Positions 37,428 through 46,232 of a stretch of 64,000 nt of DNA are shown piece by piece. Position 1 is the first letter of the stretch, and every line of letters begins with the position of its first letter. This DNA comes from Amoebidium appalachense (Eukaryota; Ichthyosporea). The translations under genes were made by a program, and so were the position numbers. Under the pieces are notes generated by a model. It made no database searches and was not told where the DNA came from. It saw nothing but the letters and a program-made list of their open reading frames with translations. The stretch is from the NCBI GenBank assembly GCA_963693365.1, contig CAVNZM010000016.1:372001-436000 (forward strand). The letters run 5' to 3'.

Positions 37428-38985
37428 TCAACAGCCCAGTCTGGGCTGCACGCTGGCAGGGACCAGCCCCTCGTATGCGTTCCTGAACACCTGCGCCGTG
37501 TACTTGAACTCGGCAACCTCCGGGCCGTGGGGTACCTCCCGCTCCAGCCAAACCGCCGTGGCCAAGATGATGGTGTAGGCCTGGCGGCCAGTGATCTCGG
37601 TGGACATGACCGCACGTCCCCAGCCGAGTGCTGAGCGCAGCTTGATGGCGCGCTGGATAGCCATGTCAGCTCCGATGACCCCCACCACTGCCGTGTCGGG
37701 CTTGTCGGTGTATATGTCCACGTTCAGCACCTGGAGCACGTAGCGGCGCACGAGTCCAACAGAGCCCTTGGTAGACCCTCCAAACATGGCGGCGGTGACG
37801 CTGCGGGGAAGGTTGTACAGGCGGTCACGCAGGAAGGGGTTGCCTGTGCCACCGAGGGCGGAGCTGTCCGGGTCCTCGGGTAGGATGCGGGGGGTGAAGG
37901 CCTGGGCGGTGCTGTTGAGGGCGCTGGTGAGGCGGGCCACGTGGGACTTGCTGTACTCGATGATGAGCTGCTGCTGCTCAATCAGCGTGTCCCGGTCCCG
38001 GATGGTCTTGTTGCGCTCCTCGATGGTAATGTTCCGGTCCTCGATTGTGCGCTGCATGTTCTGGAGCAGCGTCTGCCAGTAGGCAGCCCCGTGCTCCTCG
38101 GATCCCCCCGGCACCCCCGTTCTCCACGTACTCCCCGAACAGGCGAGCGCCGCTGCCCTCGGGGAGGGAATCCTGAAGACGTCGGTTGGCGCGCACCTCG
38201 TCAATCAACGTCTCGTCACCACCAAGGTAGCGCACGATGAGCTCAGCGGCCGCGGCCTTGAACGCGGCGACCTTGGGGCCGGTGAGAGCCAGGATGATGC
38301 GCACCAGCTGCTTAGCATCGGCAATTGGGGTTGAACGCTCCTGATCGACCCACTCCGAAAGCTGGAGTGAGTTAATCAGTCTGGGTTCGGCCACTGTCAG
38401 CTCGTTGATCTTTTGATGTGGGTTACCATAACCAATCGCCGCTAGAACATCAAACACATCCGCCTTCCGGGGCACGGTGTTGGTGCAGCGGATGGTCTTG
38501 CCGCTCCAGTCTCCCCCGCCCTCCCCGAACTTGAACAGAGTCACAGCCAGCCCGTCGCCGTCGAGGTCCATGCCCGGAACCGCCGTGGGCAGCTGGCGCA
38601 TGGCTTCGGCAAGGGCCTTGTTGTCCGCCACCTTCCAGATGCTGATGGAGGGGTCGCCGAGAACACCACGCACGGAGGTGGCGTGCACCTGTTCACGCAG
38701 GCGGACGAGGGACAGGGTCTTGCCGGACGGCAGGGCGCGGGTGTCCTGGGCGACAACCCCAAATCGCTTGGTGTCGCCGAGGGCTGTGGCGGCACGCTCG
38801 TGCAGGTCGGTGTGGTCGGAGAGGAGCGCCCAGTAGCGGATGCGGGAGCGCTCGGGGTCAAGCAGAAGGGTGCGGATGGTGTCCTCAAGGGATGCGTTCT
38901 CCTCCATACTGTCGTCCGTGTCCATGCTGTCGATGTTGTCGCTCTGCATGTTGTTGTTGATGTCCATGTTCTGGGTTGTCTCCAT
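37428..38985 (-). CDS. Bro-N-like and coiled-coil protein, frameshifted
   Basis: Starts at ATG 38985 (METTQNMDINNN, acidic N-terminus like the 30657 protein). Frame 1 carries a Bro-N-like segment: VFDVLAAIGYGNPHQKI, then LVRIILALTGPK and AAAELIVRYLGGDETLIDEV. Near 38105-38117, in C-rich sequence, a one-base shift leads to frame 2, with a long coiled coil (TIEDRNITIEERNKTIRDRD) and a conserved-looking C-terminal domain ending at 37428. Joined length would be about 518 residues. TATA box 45 bp upstream. Third Bro-N-like member of the window. Confidence 0.6.
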
Positions 38986-39029
38986 CTTGATGGTTGCTGC
39001 AGAATGATGAATTATGGTCTGGACTGCTC

Positions 39030-39039
39030 CTTTTATACC
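39030..39039 (-). promoter_or_regulatory. TATA box for the 38985 gene
   Basis: Reads GGTATAAAAG on the minus strand, 45 bp before the ATG, preceded by CTGAAG as at 30488. Confidence 0.65.
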
Positions 39040-39128
39040 TTCAGGTCTAACCACCGATGGTGCCAAAATCGATGGTGATGGTGAGTTTGGGCACCAAACT
39101 AATGAACCCTGAATTTCAGGGATGATGA

Positions 39129-39320
39129 TTATTGTCTCATTCGGATGTTGATCACAATTGTCGGACGACCCGACAACAGCGAACACATATCTGACCGCAC
39201 AATATTATCTGCACTGCAGATTTTTCCGTCCAACTTGGCAATGAGCTGCTTTGTCCCCTTCAGCTCGTACCAATCAAAACCACGCGTATCTGTCACATAA
39301 TTAGTATGAAAGAGAAGCAA
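39129..39320 (-). pseudogene. Gene remnant with FDWY-LKGTK motif, copy 2
   Basis: Protein-level match to 37114-37371 (see there). Plus-strand DNA around ATCTGCACTGCAGATTTT is also shared. It lies just downstream of the 39342 gene's stop on the same strand. Confidence 0.5.
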
Positions 39321-39341
39321 GCCAGAGATATCACAGATATA

Positions 39342-40853
39342 TCACACACTTGCATTCGGAGTTGTCGATGCTGCGATCCCGATGTCTTCCACAAGCCGCT
39401 CCCCATCCCTGCGCCTCGGCAGTCCTGCGGCTTCAAGCTCGGCATCGGTCAACACGACCGTTTTCTTGGTTATTACCTCTCGTATTACCTGTCTGTACCG
39501 TGGGTCATCAAGATTCGGCTGCACCACATCTATCTCTCCTCCATGCATCTTAGCCCAGTAGAGTTCGGTCAGTTGCTTCCCGTACAGGGACAGCACGGCC
39601 CCGATTTTGTAGACTGCCCGGAATCCTCTGTCCACCTTCTCAAGCTTTGTCGTTATATGATTGCAGACCCGTTCCCCAATGGTGTTTCCATTGCCCGGTT
39701 GGGAACCCCAGTCGAAGCTTGACGTGCGCAGGAGTATGTAGACCATCAACCAGGAGGCACATGCCGAGTCGTGTATTTCGTTTCTATCGACAAGCCCCTC
39801 ATACAAAACCCTCCCAAAACTTGTCTGAAGGCTCTTACATACAGATTCGTGTTGGTAGGTGCGCAGAACTTTCGAGCTTCCAGTGTAACCGGCCCCCTCA
39901 AGGAACATACAGAGGGCGTCAGCGATTAGCCCTGCCGGGGCAGACATGTTAAAGCACTCAACCACCTTGACTTGCGAATCGATAATGATAACAGAAGCAT
40001 GCTCTGGGCTCGACACATGCATTATATAGTAGCGCTCACGTTCTTGGCTTTTCAGCCAGGAAGAGAGGTTCGACACAGATGCTTTCGAGCATCTGAAACC
40101 CCACTTTCCTGCTGACACCTTCCAAGTGGACATTTTACCATTGTCCGTCACAACACCGAGTGCTGGTGTGGACTTGGGGACAGCATCACCATTATACTCT
40201 ATTTTGAGGGATGTGCCAGGGGAAAAACGAACAGATTTTGGCAGATAGGTTTGCAGCAGTACGAAGGTGTTGTCCCGAGACATGACGCCACACCCTGCCA
40301 CAGCCGGTGAGGCTTCAACGGAGCCAACCCCAATCAGCTCGGTCAGTGACTTCTGAAGATCAACGAGGCCGTTGTACCAGTCAAATAGAAGTGGCCACGT
40401 TTTTTGTATGTCCTCCATCATGTCCGAGGGCGTAGGTCTTCCAGGGACAATAGCCTGTTTGTACTTTTCGGCCACGTAGGGAGCACACTTCACCACAATC
40501 GACCCGAAACGGTGCTTCCGCTGGTCCACGAGAAACCGGCTTTTTGAATCATACCTTACAGCAAACTTGTATTCCGTACCCGCTGTTTGACGCATACAAA
40601 TAAACAACAATCTGTAGCCACCCAGCCCTGCTTCAAAAACCAGAGATGTAACACAGGTCAGACAGACTGGTTCGACATCATTTTGAGTGCTCCACAAGTT
40701 GATGGAGAGACAGACGTCCTCCATAGCCCACTTGTATGTCTGGGTGTTGCGGGGTTTCAGATGTGCGTCTTCCAACTTGAAATGTTGGGTATTGCGTTTG
40801 ACAAACTTGAAGAAGCAGTGGGGCTTTACCGACAATGTCTGTGTTGAAGCCAT
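39342..40853 (-). CDS. 503-aa protein, possible adenain/Ulp1-like cysteine protease
   Basis: ATG 40853. The N-terminal 250 residues are unassigned. From about 280, HVSSPEHASVIIIDS (His285) followed by VVECFN and, at about 362-372, HDSACASWLMVYILL (Cys365) resemble the H...(D/N)...C order of C48/adenain-type proteases, in which H starts a beta strand and C lies in a short motif before a hydrophobic helix. The usual Gln before Cys is not obvious. Such proteases mature virion proteins in adenoviruses, NCLDVs and polinton-like viruses. Family assignment is tentative; the gene itself is solid (long, compact, start ATG). Confidence 0.6.
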   Translation of the reverse strand: MASTQTLSVKPHCFFKFVKRNTQHFKLEDAHLKPRNTQTYKWAMEDVCLSINLWSTQNDVEPVCLTCVTSLVFEAGLGGYRLLFICMRQTAGTEYKFAVRYDSKSRFLVDQRKHRFGSIVVKCAPYVAEKYKQAIVPGRPTPSDMMEDIQKTWPLLFDWYNGLVDLQKSLTELIGVGSVEASPAVAGCGVMSRDNTFVLLQTYLPKSVRFSPGTSLKIEYNGDAVPKSTPALGVVTDNGKMSTWKVSAGKWGFRCSKASVSNLSSWLKSQERERYYIMHVSSPEHASVIIIDSQVKVVECFNMSAPAGLIADALCMFLEGAGYTGSSKVLRTYQHESVCKSLQTSFGRVLYEGLVDRNEIHDSACASWLMVYILLRTSSFDWGSQPGNGNTIGERVCNHITTKLEKVDRGFRAVYKIGAVLSLYGKQLTELYWAKMHGGEIDVVQPNLDDPRYRQVIREVITKKTVVLTDAELEAAGLPRRRDGERLVEDIGIAASTTPNASV

Positions 40854-40980
40854 CTACACAACAGCCGAATTTTTCGACATATGGGTGGTTCCCTGGGACA
40901 GTTTCGGGTGGGTTCCTGCGCGGGGCTGGGGGGAGGGAGGGGGATTGCGTCCATTCTGTGACCGATATATGCAAAAGAGT

Positions 40981-41384
40981 TTATATCCCTGCTGCACCGA
41001 TGCCAGCAGGCTTGACGCAGCAGAAGTCCGGCGCGCACGGCATCGACGTGGCCCTGCGCCGCTTGCACCGCAGCACCCCGCCGGTCTTGGGGTCCGGTCG
41101 GTAGAGGTTGCAGCCAACAAACTGGTTGCACGGCACGAGCGACGGATTCTGCGGCACCACCGTGCGGCACAGCCACCCGCACCCCACCCCCGGCACCGGC
41201 ACCTGCGAGCACACGGGCGCTGCGGCGGCCGTCTGCGCAATGAGCCGTGTGCATCTGGGCAGTACGGTGGGGGTGGGGGTCGGGGGTGGTTGGCGCCGGC
41301 GTCGGGGGGGGCCGTCACGTAGCTGGCGGCGGCGGCGGCGGCTTGTGCAAGTAGGGCAACGAGCACGTACATTACCGTGTGCAT
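40981..41384 (-). CDS. Secreted Cys-rich protein, frameshifted
   Basis: ATG 41384 opens a signal peptide (MHTVMYVLVALLAQAAAAAA). In the run of eight G at 41304-41311 (C on the coding strand) the frame breaks. A second frame carries a Pro/Thr linker and then a Cys-rich module (CGWLCRTVVPQNPSLVPCNQ...RCKRRR...CAPDFCCVKP) ending at 40981. It probably makes a disulphide-bonded secreted or surface protein. The shift is of the same type as at 33978. Exact joining point uncertain. Confidence 0.45.
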
Positions 41385-41517
41385 GGATAATAGTTGTGGG
41401 GGCGGGGGTGTTCTTGTTTGTTGGGGACCGGGAGGTCCTAGAGCTGGTTGTGTGTTATTTATTTGGAACCTGCACATATGAACCGGCCGGTGGAAAAGAG
41501 GGTGCTGACTGAGACCC

Positions 41518-41665
41518 TGCGCGGGGCTGGGGGTGGCTGGGGGTGGCTGGGGGGGCTGGGGGTGCGCTTGTGCCTTGTGCGACCGACTTGTGTACCTTGT
41601 GTGCATGCGTGCCCGTGTGCCTCGCCTGCCTCGCGTGCCTCGCGTGCCTCGCGCGCGTGGTGGTT
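41518..41665 (+). repeat. G-rich dispersed module plus GCCTCGCGT repeats
   Basis: GGGGCTGGGGGTGGCTGGGGGTGGC and then four GCCTCGC(C/G)TGCCTCGCGTG-type repeats before CGCGCGTGGTGG. The same two-part order recurs at 42190-42300. Confidence 0.7.
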
Positions 41666-41685
41666 GCATCGACGAGGGGCACCGG

Positions 41686-42081
41686 TCAGTGCTCGTTCTC
41701 TTTATTCTTCCCGGGCTTCTCGCCGGGAGGGGCCGCATTGTGAGGCCCAAACAGCCCGTACAGGATGTCCTCCTCGCACGTCACCAGGATCTCGTGCTTG
41801 TCCATGATCTTCATCGCGTGCTCGATGGTTTCGGCGGGCACGGGGGGGCCGTGGACAAACAGGTGCACGCGCATGTCTTTGTCGGGGTGGAAGTGGTGGT
41901 TGGCCAGCACGTTCGCCATGGCGGTCTTCCAATCGGCCAGCTGCTCGACCTGGTCGATCTGGTCGTTCGTCAGCACGTCGATGCGCCCGACCTTGGTGAG
42001 CGTCCCCTCGACACCTTTCAACCGGTCGGCCAGCTCGTATATGACCATGGCCCGTTCGATCTCATCCTCGGTGTCCGTCAT
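41686..42081 (-). CDS. Short member of the PD-(D/E)XK-like family, catalytic residues changed
   Basis: 131 aa from ATG 42081 (MTDTEDEIERAM); an upstream ATG at 42132 is possible. VGRIDVLTNDQIDQVEQLADWK aligns with GRIDLL...IIEVKRA...WK of the long members, but the E-x-K pair is replaced (Q-V-E). The family phrase VHLFVHGPP and TCEEDILYGLFG are kept. The C-terminal FLKD domain is absent. Probably no nuclease activity; it could be a regulator or decoy subunit. Confidence 0.6.
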   Translation of the reverse strand: MTDTEDEIERAMVIYELADRLKGVEGTLTKVGRIDVLTNDQIDQVEQLADWKTAMANVLANHHFHPDKDMRVHLFVHGPPVPAETIEHAMKIMDKHEILVTCEEDILYGLFGPHNAAPPGEKPGKNKENEH

Positions 42082-42184
42082 CACATACCGCACACATAAT
42101 ATTCGCGTGCCGCCCGTAGGCGGGTTACCCATTGACAATCACACATCGCACTTTCGACCGTGTGTGTGCGCCCGACAATGTTGC

Positions 42185-42440
42185 GGCGCGTGGGGGGCTG
42201 GGGGTGGCTGGGCGGGGCTGCCGTGGCTGGGGGTGGCTGGGGCGCGGGTGCCTCGCCTGCCTCGCGTGCCTCGCGTGCCTCGCGCGCGTGGTGGTTCCGG
42301 TGTTTCCTTTATTGGTTCCTCGTGTGCCCCCCACAGCCACCCCCAGCCACCCAGGGCCCCGGGGGGGGGGGTGCTCACCCCTCGCATGCCTCGCATGCCT
42401 CGCATGCCTCGCGCGCCTCGCGCGCCTCGCGGGGTGGGGT
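42185..42440 (+). repeat. G-rich dispersed module plus GCCTCGC repeats, double
   Basis: GGGGGGCTGGGGGTGGCTGG, GCCTCGCGT repeats, then an inverted CCCCCAGCCACCC part, then a second series of GCCTCGCATGCCTCGC. The two halves can fold together. It lies between the two minus-strand nuclease genes. Confidence 0.7.
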
Positions 42441-42474
42441 GTGTGTGCGTTTGTGTGTTTCTTCTCGGACAACT

Positions 42475-43143
42475 CTAATTTGCCATGATCTTGCTATACA
42501 CTATCTTGTGGGCACGGGTGTGTCTGCCAGGTTTCCCTATAGAGACACGCTCTCCTGCGGGAACAAACGACGACCCGCCCAAAACCCGTGTCAGCACCGT
42601 TCCCAGTCTCTTGATTCCCACCTCGCAATCGTCCAACATATTTATATCAGCCCATTGCCGCATGCAACCGGCCATCCCCGATGTCGTAACCCAGGTCCCA
42701 TTCTCGATACCAAAGCTGTGTGTTCCGCGTGCGCCTGTCGCTATGTCCTTTAGAAAGTGTATTTCGTTCGACTCCTGTGCCCTCTCCGTTGGTTTTGTCC
42801 GGGTTGTGCAGATGCCCCCGTGACACCCCCAAATTAGCCGCAGAGTGTCGGGCTCCACCGTCACAAACACCCCAAGAGATTCTATGGTCTCAACGGCAAC
42901 CCTATAAACCTCGATGGATGCGTAACCAAACAGGTGCACACGAGCCTGTCGACCAGGGTAGAAGCGTTGGTACGCCTGCACCTGTCCAAGCGCAGCCTTC
43001 CACTGTGCCACACGCTTGACCTCGATGATCTGCGTGTCCGTGAGCAGGTCGATTCGGCCGGCTGGCGTGACCACTTCGCACTTCCCCCCCTCAATCCTGG
43101 CTAACCGATCTCTGACCGACGCTTCATCATACGATGCCATCAT
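42475..43143 (-). CDS. PD-(D/E)XK-like nuclease with helicase-type C-terminal domain, copy 2
   Basis: 222 aa from ATG 43143 (MMASYDEASVRDRL). GRIDLLTDTQIIEVKRVAQW keeps D and E-x-K. VHLFGYASIEV and TLRLIWG follow. The C-terminal domain starts at IHFLKDIATG and ends with LGTVLTRVLGG. It is divergent from the second helicase cassette, 650 bp away, and closest in appearance to the 46233 member. Confidence 0.65.
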   Translation of the reverse strand: MMASYDEASVRDRLARIEGGKCEVVTPAGRIDLLTDTQIIEVKRVAQWKAALGQVQAYQRFYPGRQARVHLFGYASIEVYRVAVETIESLGVFVTVEPDTLRLIWGCHGGICTTRTKPTERAQESNEIHFLKDIATGARGTHSFGIENGTWVTTSGMAGCMRQWADINMLDDCEVGIKRLGTVLTRVLGGSSFVPAGERVSIGKPGRHTRAHKIVYSKIMAN

Positions 43144-43793
43144 AATAGGGTACAAAAAAACATGACTCGTCTTTATATTATAAGCCAGTCGGGGTGTTAT
43201 GAGTCCGATATAACACCAATCACAACAACACCACCGACACACCACCAACCTACCCAAGTTACCACCAACCTACCAACAGTAATCGCGATTTGATTAGTAG
43301 AATTAGACCCAAACGTCGATTTCACTTATAAATAGTAGGTTGGGTAGGTTCAGTGGGTTGTTTTGGGGTTGAGTCGAGCTGGGGCAAAAACAAACGAACA
43401 CCAACGATGTGTGTTTGGAGGGGCCCCTCCGAGAACCTACCCAACCTACCGAAGTTACCAAACCCCCCAACAACCAATGAAATACGCCCGTTAAACCAAG
43501 AAACCAATCGGATGGCTTTGTTTAAACGTTTGCGCAAAACCCAAGCTACCACCAAGTGGCCGAAGTTACTGAAAGGAAGCTGGCGATCACTTATGCGAAA
43601 GTATCTTCGAGAACGAAACTCGATAAGCACGCGATGTCTTTGACACTGCCCCCACTGCCACCGATTCGCGTAGCGGTACATGCAGCGCCTCTCCAAACAA
43701 CATGTGCACAGAAAATATGTTATCCCCCCCCCCACACCCCTCTTGCCCCGGTGCGTGTTGGGGTCGCGTAGATATTTTCTATACCGTATCATA
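43144..43793. promoter_or_regulatory. Intergenic with CCTACC/GTTACC inverted motifs
   Basis: ACCAACCTACCCAAGTTACCACC (43244-43266), GTAGGTTGGGTAGGTT (43335-43350, inverse orientation) and AACCTACCCAACCTACCGAAG (43434-43454) can pair with each other. TTATAAATAG at 43325 is TATA-like. A possible control region or replication start for the helicase cassette. The 43322-43801 frame on the minus strand is not supported. Confidence 0.4.
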
Positions 43794-45317
43794 ATGGACA
43801 CGTCCGACTCAGCTATGTACTTTACAGATGTGGATCAGCATGCCGTGGAACAGATAAGCAGAAAGCGGTTTGAGGCTTTTGAGTACTTGGGACCAGACGC
43901 CTTTATGGGGCTTCGTATGAACCCAGCCACATGTGACAGTCGAGAATGGACCAGAGAGCAGGTGGAAATGTTCATCGGCGCAAATGTCGCACACATCGCC
44001 GGTACAACAATGTTTGTGCTTAAAACATACGATCACGAATTGGGTGTGCACGTTGCAAAGATAGTGAGCAAGCAAGAGATCTTTGCGACCCTGTCGTTGT
44101 TCTCGTTCCGACAACCAGTAGACAGAAGTGGTAAAACCGCGAAGCCCCAGCCTCCAATTAATGGCACCGAAATACTCAAGACTACCGCAATCCCAATATA
44201 TACCAAGATCATTTTTGACCCCTCAGATCCTGACCCCAAAACACAAGCACGCAAACCAACCAACATAGATCCCGTGTACCGGCCGTACAACATATACAGA
44301 GGTTTGCGCATCAAGTATGACCCGGAGTATGGTCTGCGGGATGATCTCACACGTCTCTTCAAGGAGCACGCGTTCAAAGTGCTTTGCAACGGCCGAGCAG
44401 AGGAGTATAACTATCTGCGGACATGGGTTTGTCATCTGTTCCAATATCCTGCAAACAAACCAGGGACTGCACTTCTCTTTGTATCAGAGCAGGGAACAGG
44501 AAAGAATGTGTGGTGGCAAGCCATCATGGATATCATTTCGCCAGAGTACTACGCATATGTCATCCATAGAGAACACATGTCGGGGAAGTTCAACCAACAC
44601 CTTGCAAACAAAATCCTGGTGTTGTGCGACGAAGTAACATGGGGCGGATCACATGAAACAAACAACCTCATGAAAGCGCGCATCACTCAGCCGACTATGA
44701 TGCTTGAGAAGAAGGGATGTGATGCCATCAACACAAACTCATATGAGAGATATGTGGTGTTGTCCAACGAGGACTGGCCTGTGAGAGTGGAAACGAGTGA
44801 CAGGCGCTGGGCCTGCTTTGGAGTGAGCCCCGAACGCATTGGAAACCACGAGTATTTCGAGCGGTTTGTCATATACCACAGACAGGGGGAGGTGTTGAAA
44901 GTCATATACCACGACTTCATGAACGAGCCCTGTGTTCCACATACCATGCCGCGCCCCATTGACAACGACACAAAACTAAATATCAAATCAATCAGTCGTA
45001 GTGATGAGGCACAATTCTTGAAGGATCTCATTGCTCACAAAAACGGGTGTGAAAACTTTACCTTCATTCATGACGGATGCTCTGTAATACCTTCAGGTCT
45101 TTTCCAACTATTTCGGGAATGGCACACGATGAACGCACGTGACACCAAAACTCCCAGCTTACGCACTTTTGGAAGTTCTATGAGGAAAATCCTGGGAAGG
45201 CCCAAGACAACACTTGCAGCGAAGATCTGCACGTGGCCACTCCACCCACCTATAACAGGAACTTCGGGCAGGGCTGACTGCTACACCATATGTGCCCAAG
45301 CTATATCCAAGGTCTGA
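43794..45317 (+). CDS. SF3 helicase, copy 2
   Basis: 507 aa from ATG 43794, chosen because this gives the same length as the 508-aa copy 1; the frame extends to 43680. Walker A SEQGTGKNVWW, Walker B LVLCDEVTWGG, motif C SNEDWPV and SDRRWACFG are all intact. Identity with copy 1 is very high in the ATPase core and lower in the first 30 residues and C-terminal third. The C-terminal domain again has AQFLKDLIAH...LFQLFREW...RTFGSSMRKILG. Both copies look functional. Confidence 0.88.
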   Translation: MDTSDSAMYFTDVDQHAVEQISRKRFEAFEYLGPDAFMGLRMNPATCDSREWTREQVEMFIGANVAHIAGTTMFVLKTYDHELGVHVAKIVSKQEIFATLSLFSFRQPVDRSGKTAKPQPPINGTEILKTTAIPIYTKIIFDPSDPDPKTQARKPTNIDPVYRPYNIYRGLRIKYDPEYGLRDDLTRLFKEHAFKVLCNGRAEEYNYLRTWVCHLFQYPANKPGTALLFVSEQGTGKNVWWQAIMDIISPEYYAYVIHREHMSGKFNQHLANKILVLCDEVTWGGSHETNNLMKARITQPTMMLEKKGCDAINTNSYERYVVLSNEDWPVRVETSDRRWACFGVSPERIGNHEYFERFVIYHRQGEVLKVIYHDFMNEPCVPHTMPRPIDNDTKLNIKSISRSDEAQFLKDLIAHKNGCENFTFIHDGCSVIPSGLFQLFREWHTMNARDTKTPSLRTFGSSMRKILGRPKTTLAAKICTWPLHPPITGTSGRADCYTICAQAISKV

Positions 45318-45343
45318 CCCCATTCTTTTTCTCCTGATATTCT

Positions 45344-45387
45344 CATTATGTTCTCATTATACTAATTAGCATAATGGGAACATAAGG
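45344..45387. repeat. Inverted repeat after helicase copy 2
   Basis: Arms CATTATGTTCTCATTAT and ATAATGGGAACATAAGG pair at 15 of 17 positions around ACTAATTAGC. The sequence differs from the inverted repeat after copy 1 but takes the same place. Confidence 0.7.
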
Positions 45388-45647
45388 GGATAATCATTGG
45401 ATAATTGTCACGTGTTAATTAACAAGAACCAATCAAACTCAAGCTTGTTAACTCTACTACTATAAATGGCTAATTAATAAGGGGATAAGGAGAATAAGGG
45501 GGTGGTTTAAGCTATGGGGGTTGCAGCCTTTGGTGCCATTTCATTGGCTAACATGGGGGGGGATGCCTTTGCAAAATGGTCTGAAGTATCCCCTTATTCA
45601 GCATACCCCTTACGGAGGTGTATTTTTTCTTTCCTACTTATGAGAGG
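45388..45647 (+). promoter_or_regulatory. Conserved leader of the finger gene, copy 2
   Basis: CTATAAATGG (45460) is TATA-like. GTGGTTTAAGCTATGGGGG and GCCATTTCATTGG match the leader before 22425. GGGGATAAGG repeats flank it. Confidence 0.5.
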
Positions 45648-46112
45648 ATGTATTCAGCGTTTCTGTGTGAGTGGGAGACCTGTGGGAGACCCTTCGAGAG
45701 CAACGCAGCCCTCCAGCGACATCGTCTTACGCACACGGGTCAGAGGCCACATGTATGCCCTTGGCCTGGATGTTTCAGGGGGTTTACACAACGTTCTACT
45801 TTGGAGCTTCATTATCGGCTGCACACTGGGGAACTTCCTTTTCAGTGTGACTGGGAGGGATGCAAGGCCTCGTTCAGATGTAAGAGTAAGCTGAAGATGC
45901 ATCAACGAAACCATGCAGAGACGGGGACTTATAAATGTACATGGGATGGATGCGAGGCCAGTTTCAATACCAGAGATGCCATCAACACTCACATCAATCG
46001 GCATACGGGAGAACGGCCATACAAATGTAAAGAGCCAGGATGCTCTGCCTCATATCGCCAGAGGGCGAGCCTTGCATATCATGTTCGTCATCACCATAAT
46101 AAACCCAAATGA
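45648..46112 (+). CDS. Five-finger C2H2 protein, copy 2
   Basis: 154 aa from ATG 45648 (MYSAFLCEWETCGRPF). Five fingers CEWETC, CPWPGC, CDWEGC, CTWDGC and CKEPGC in the same order as copy 1; several finger helices (for example YRQRASL) are identical, others differ, so the DNA targets may be related but not the same. Confidence 0.88.
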   Translation: MYSAFLCEWETCGRPFESNAALQRHRLTHTGQRPHVCPWPGCFRGFTQRSTLELHYRLHTGELPFQCDWEGCKASFRCKSKLKMHQRNHAETGTYKCTWDGCEASFNTRDAINTHINRHTGERPYKCKEPGCSASYRQRASLAYHVRHHHNKPK

Positions 46113-46232
46113 ACAAATCATGTCTTGTGACCTTTTTTCTACTCAAGATGGAAACTTCTCAAAGTGCTGTCCATCGACACGGTCTCTGCAATGATGCACT
46201 TGCCCGCTGAATATTTTGTACCCTAGTACACG

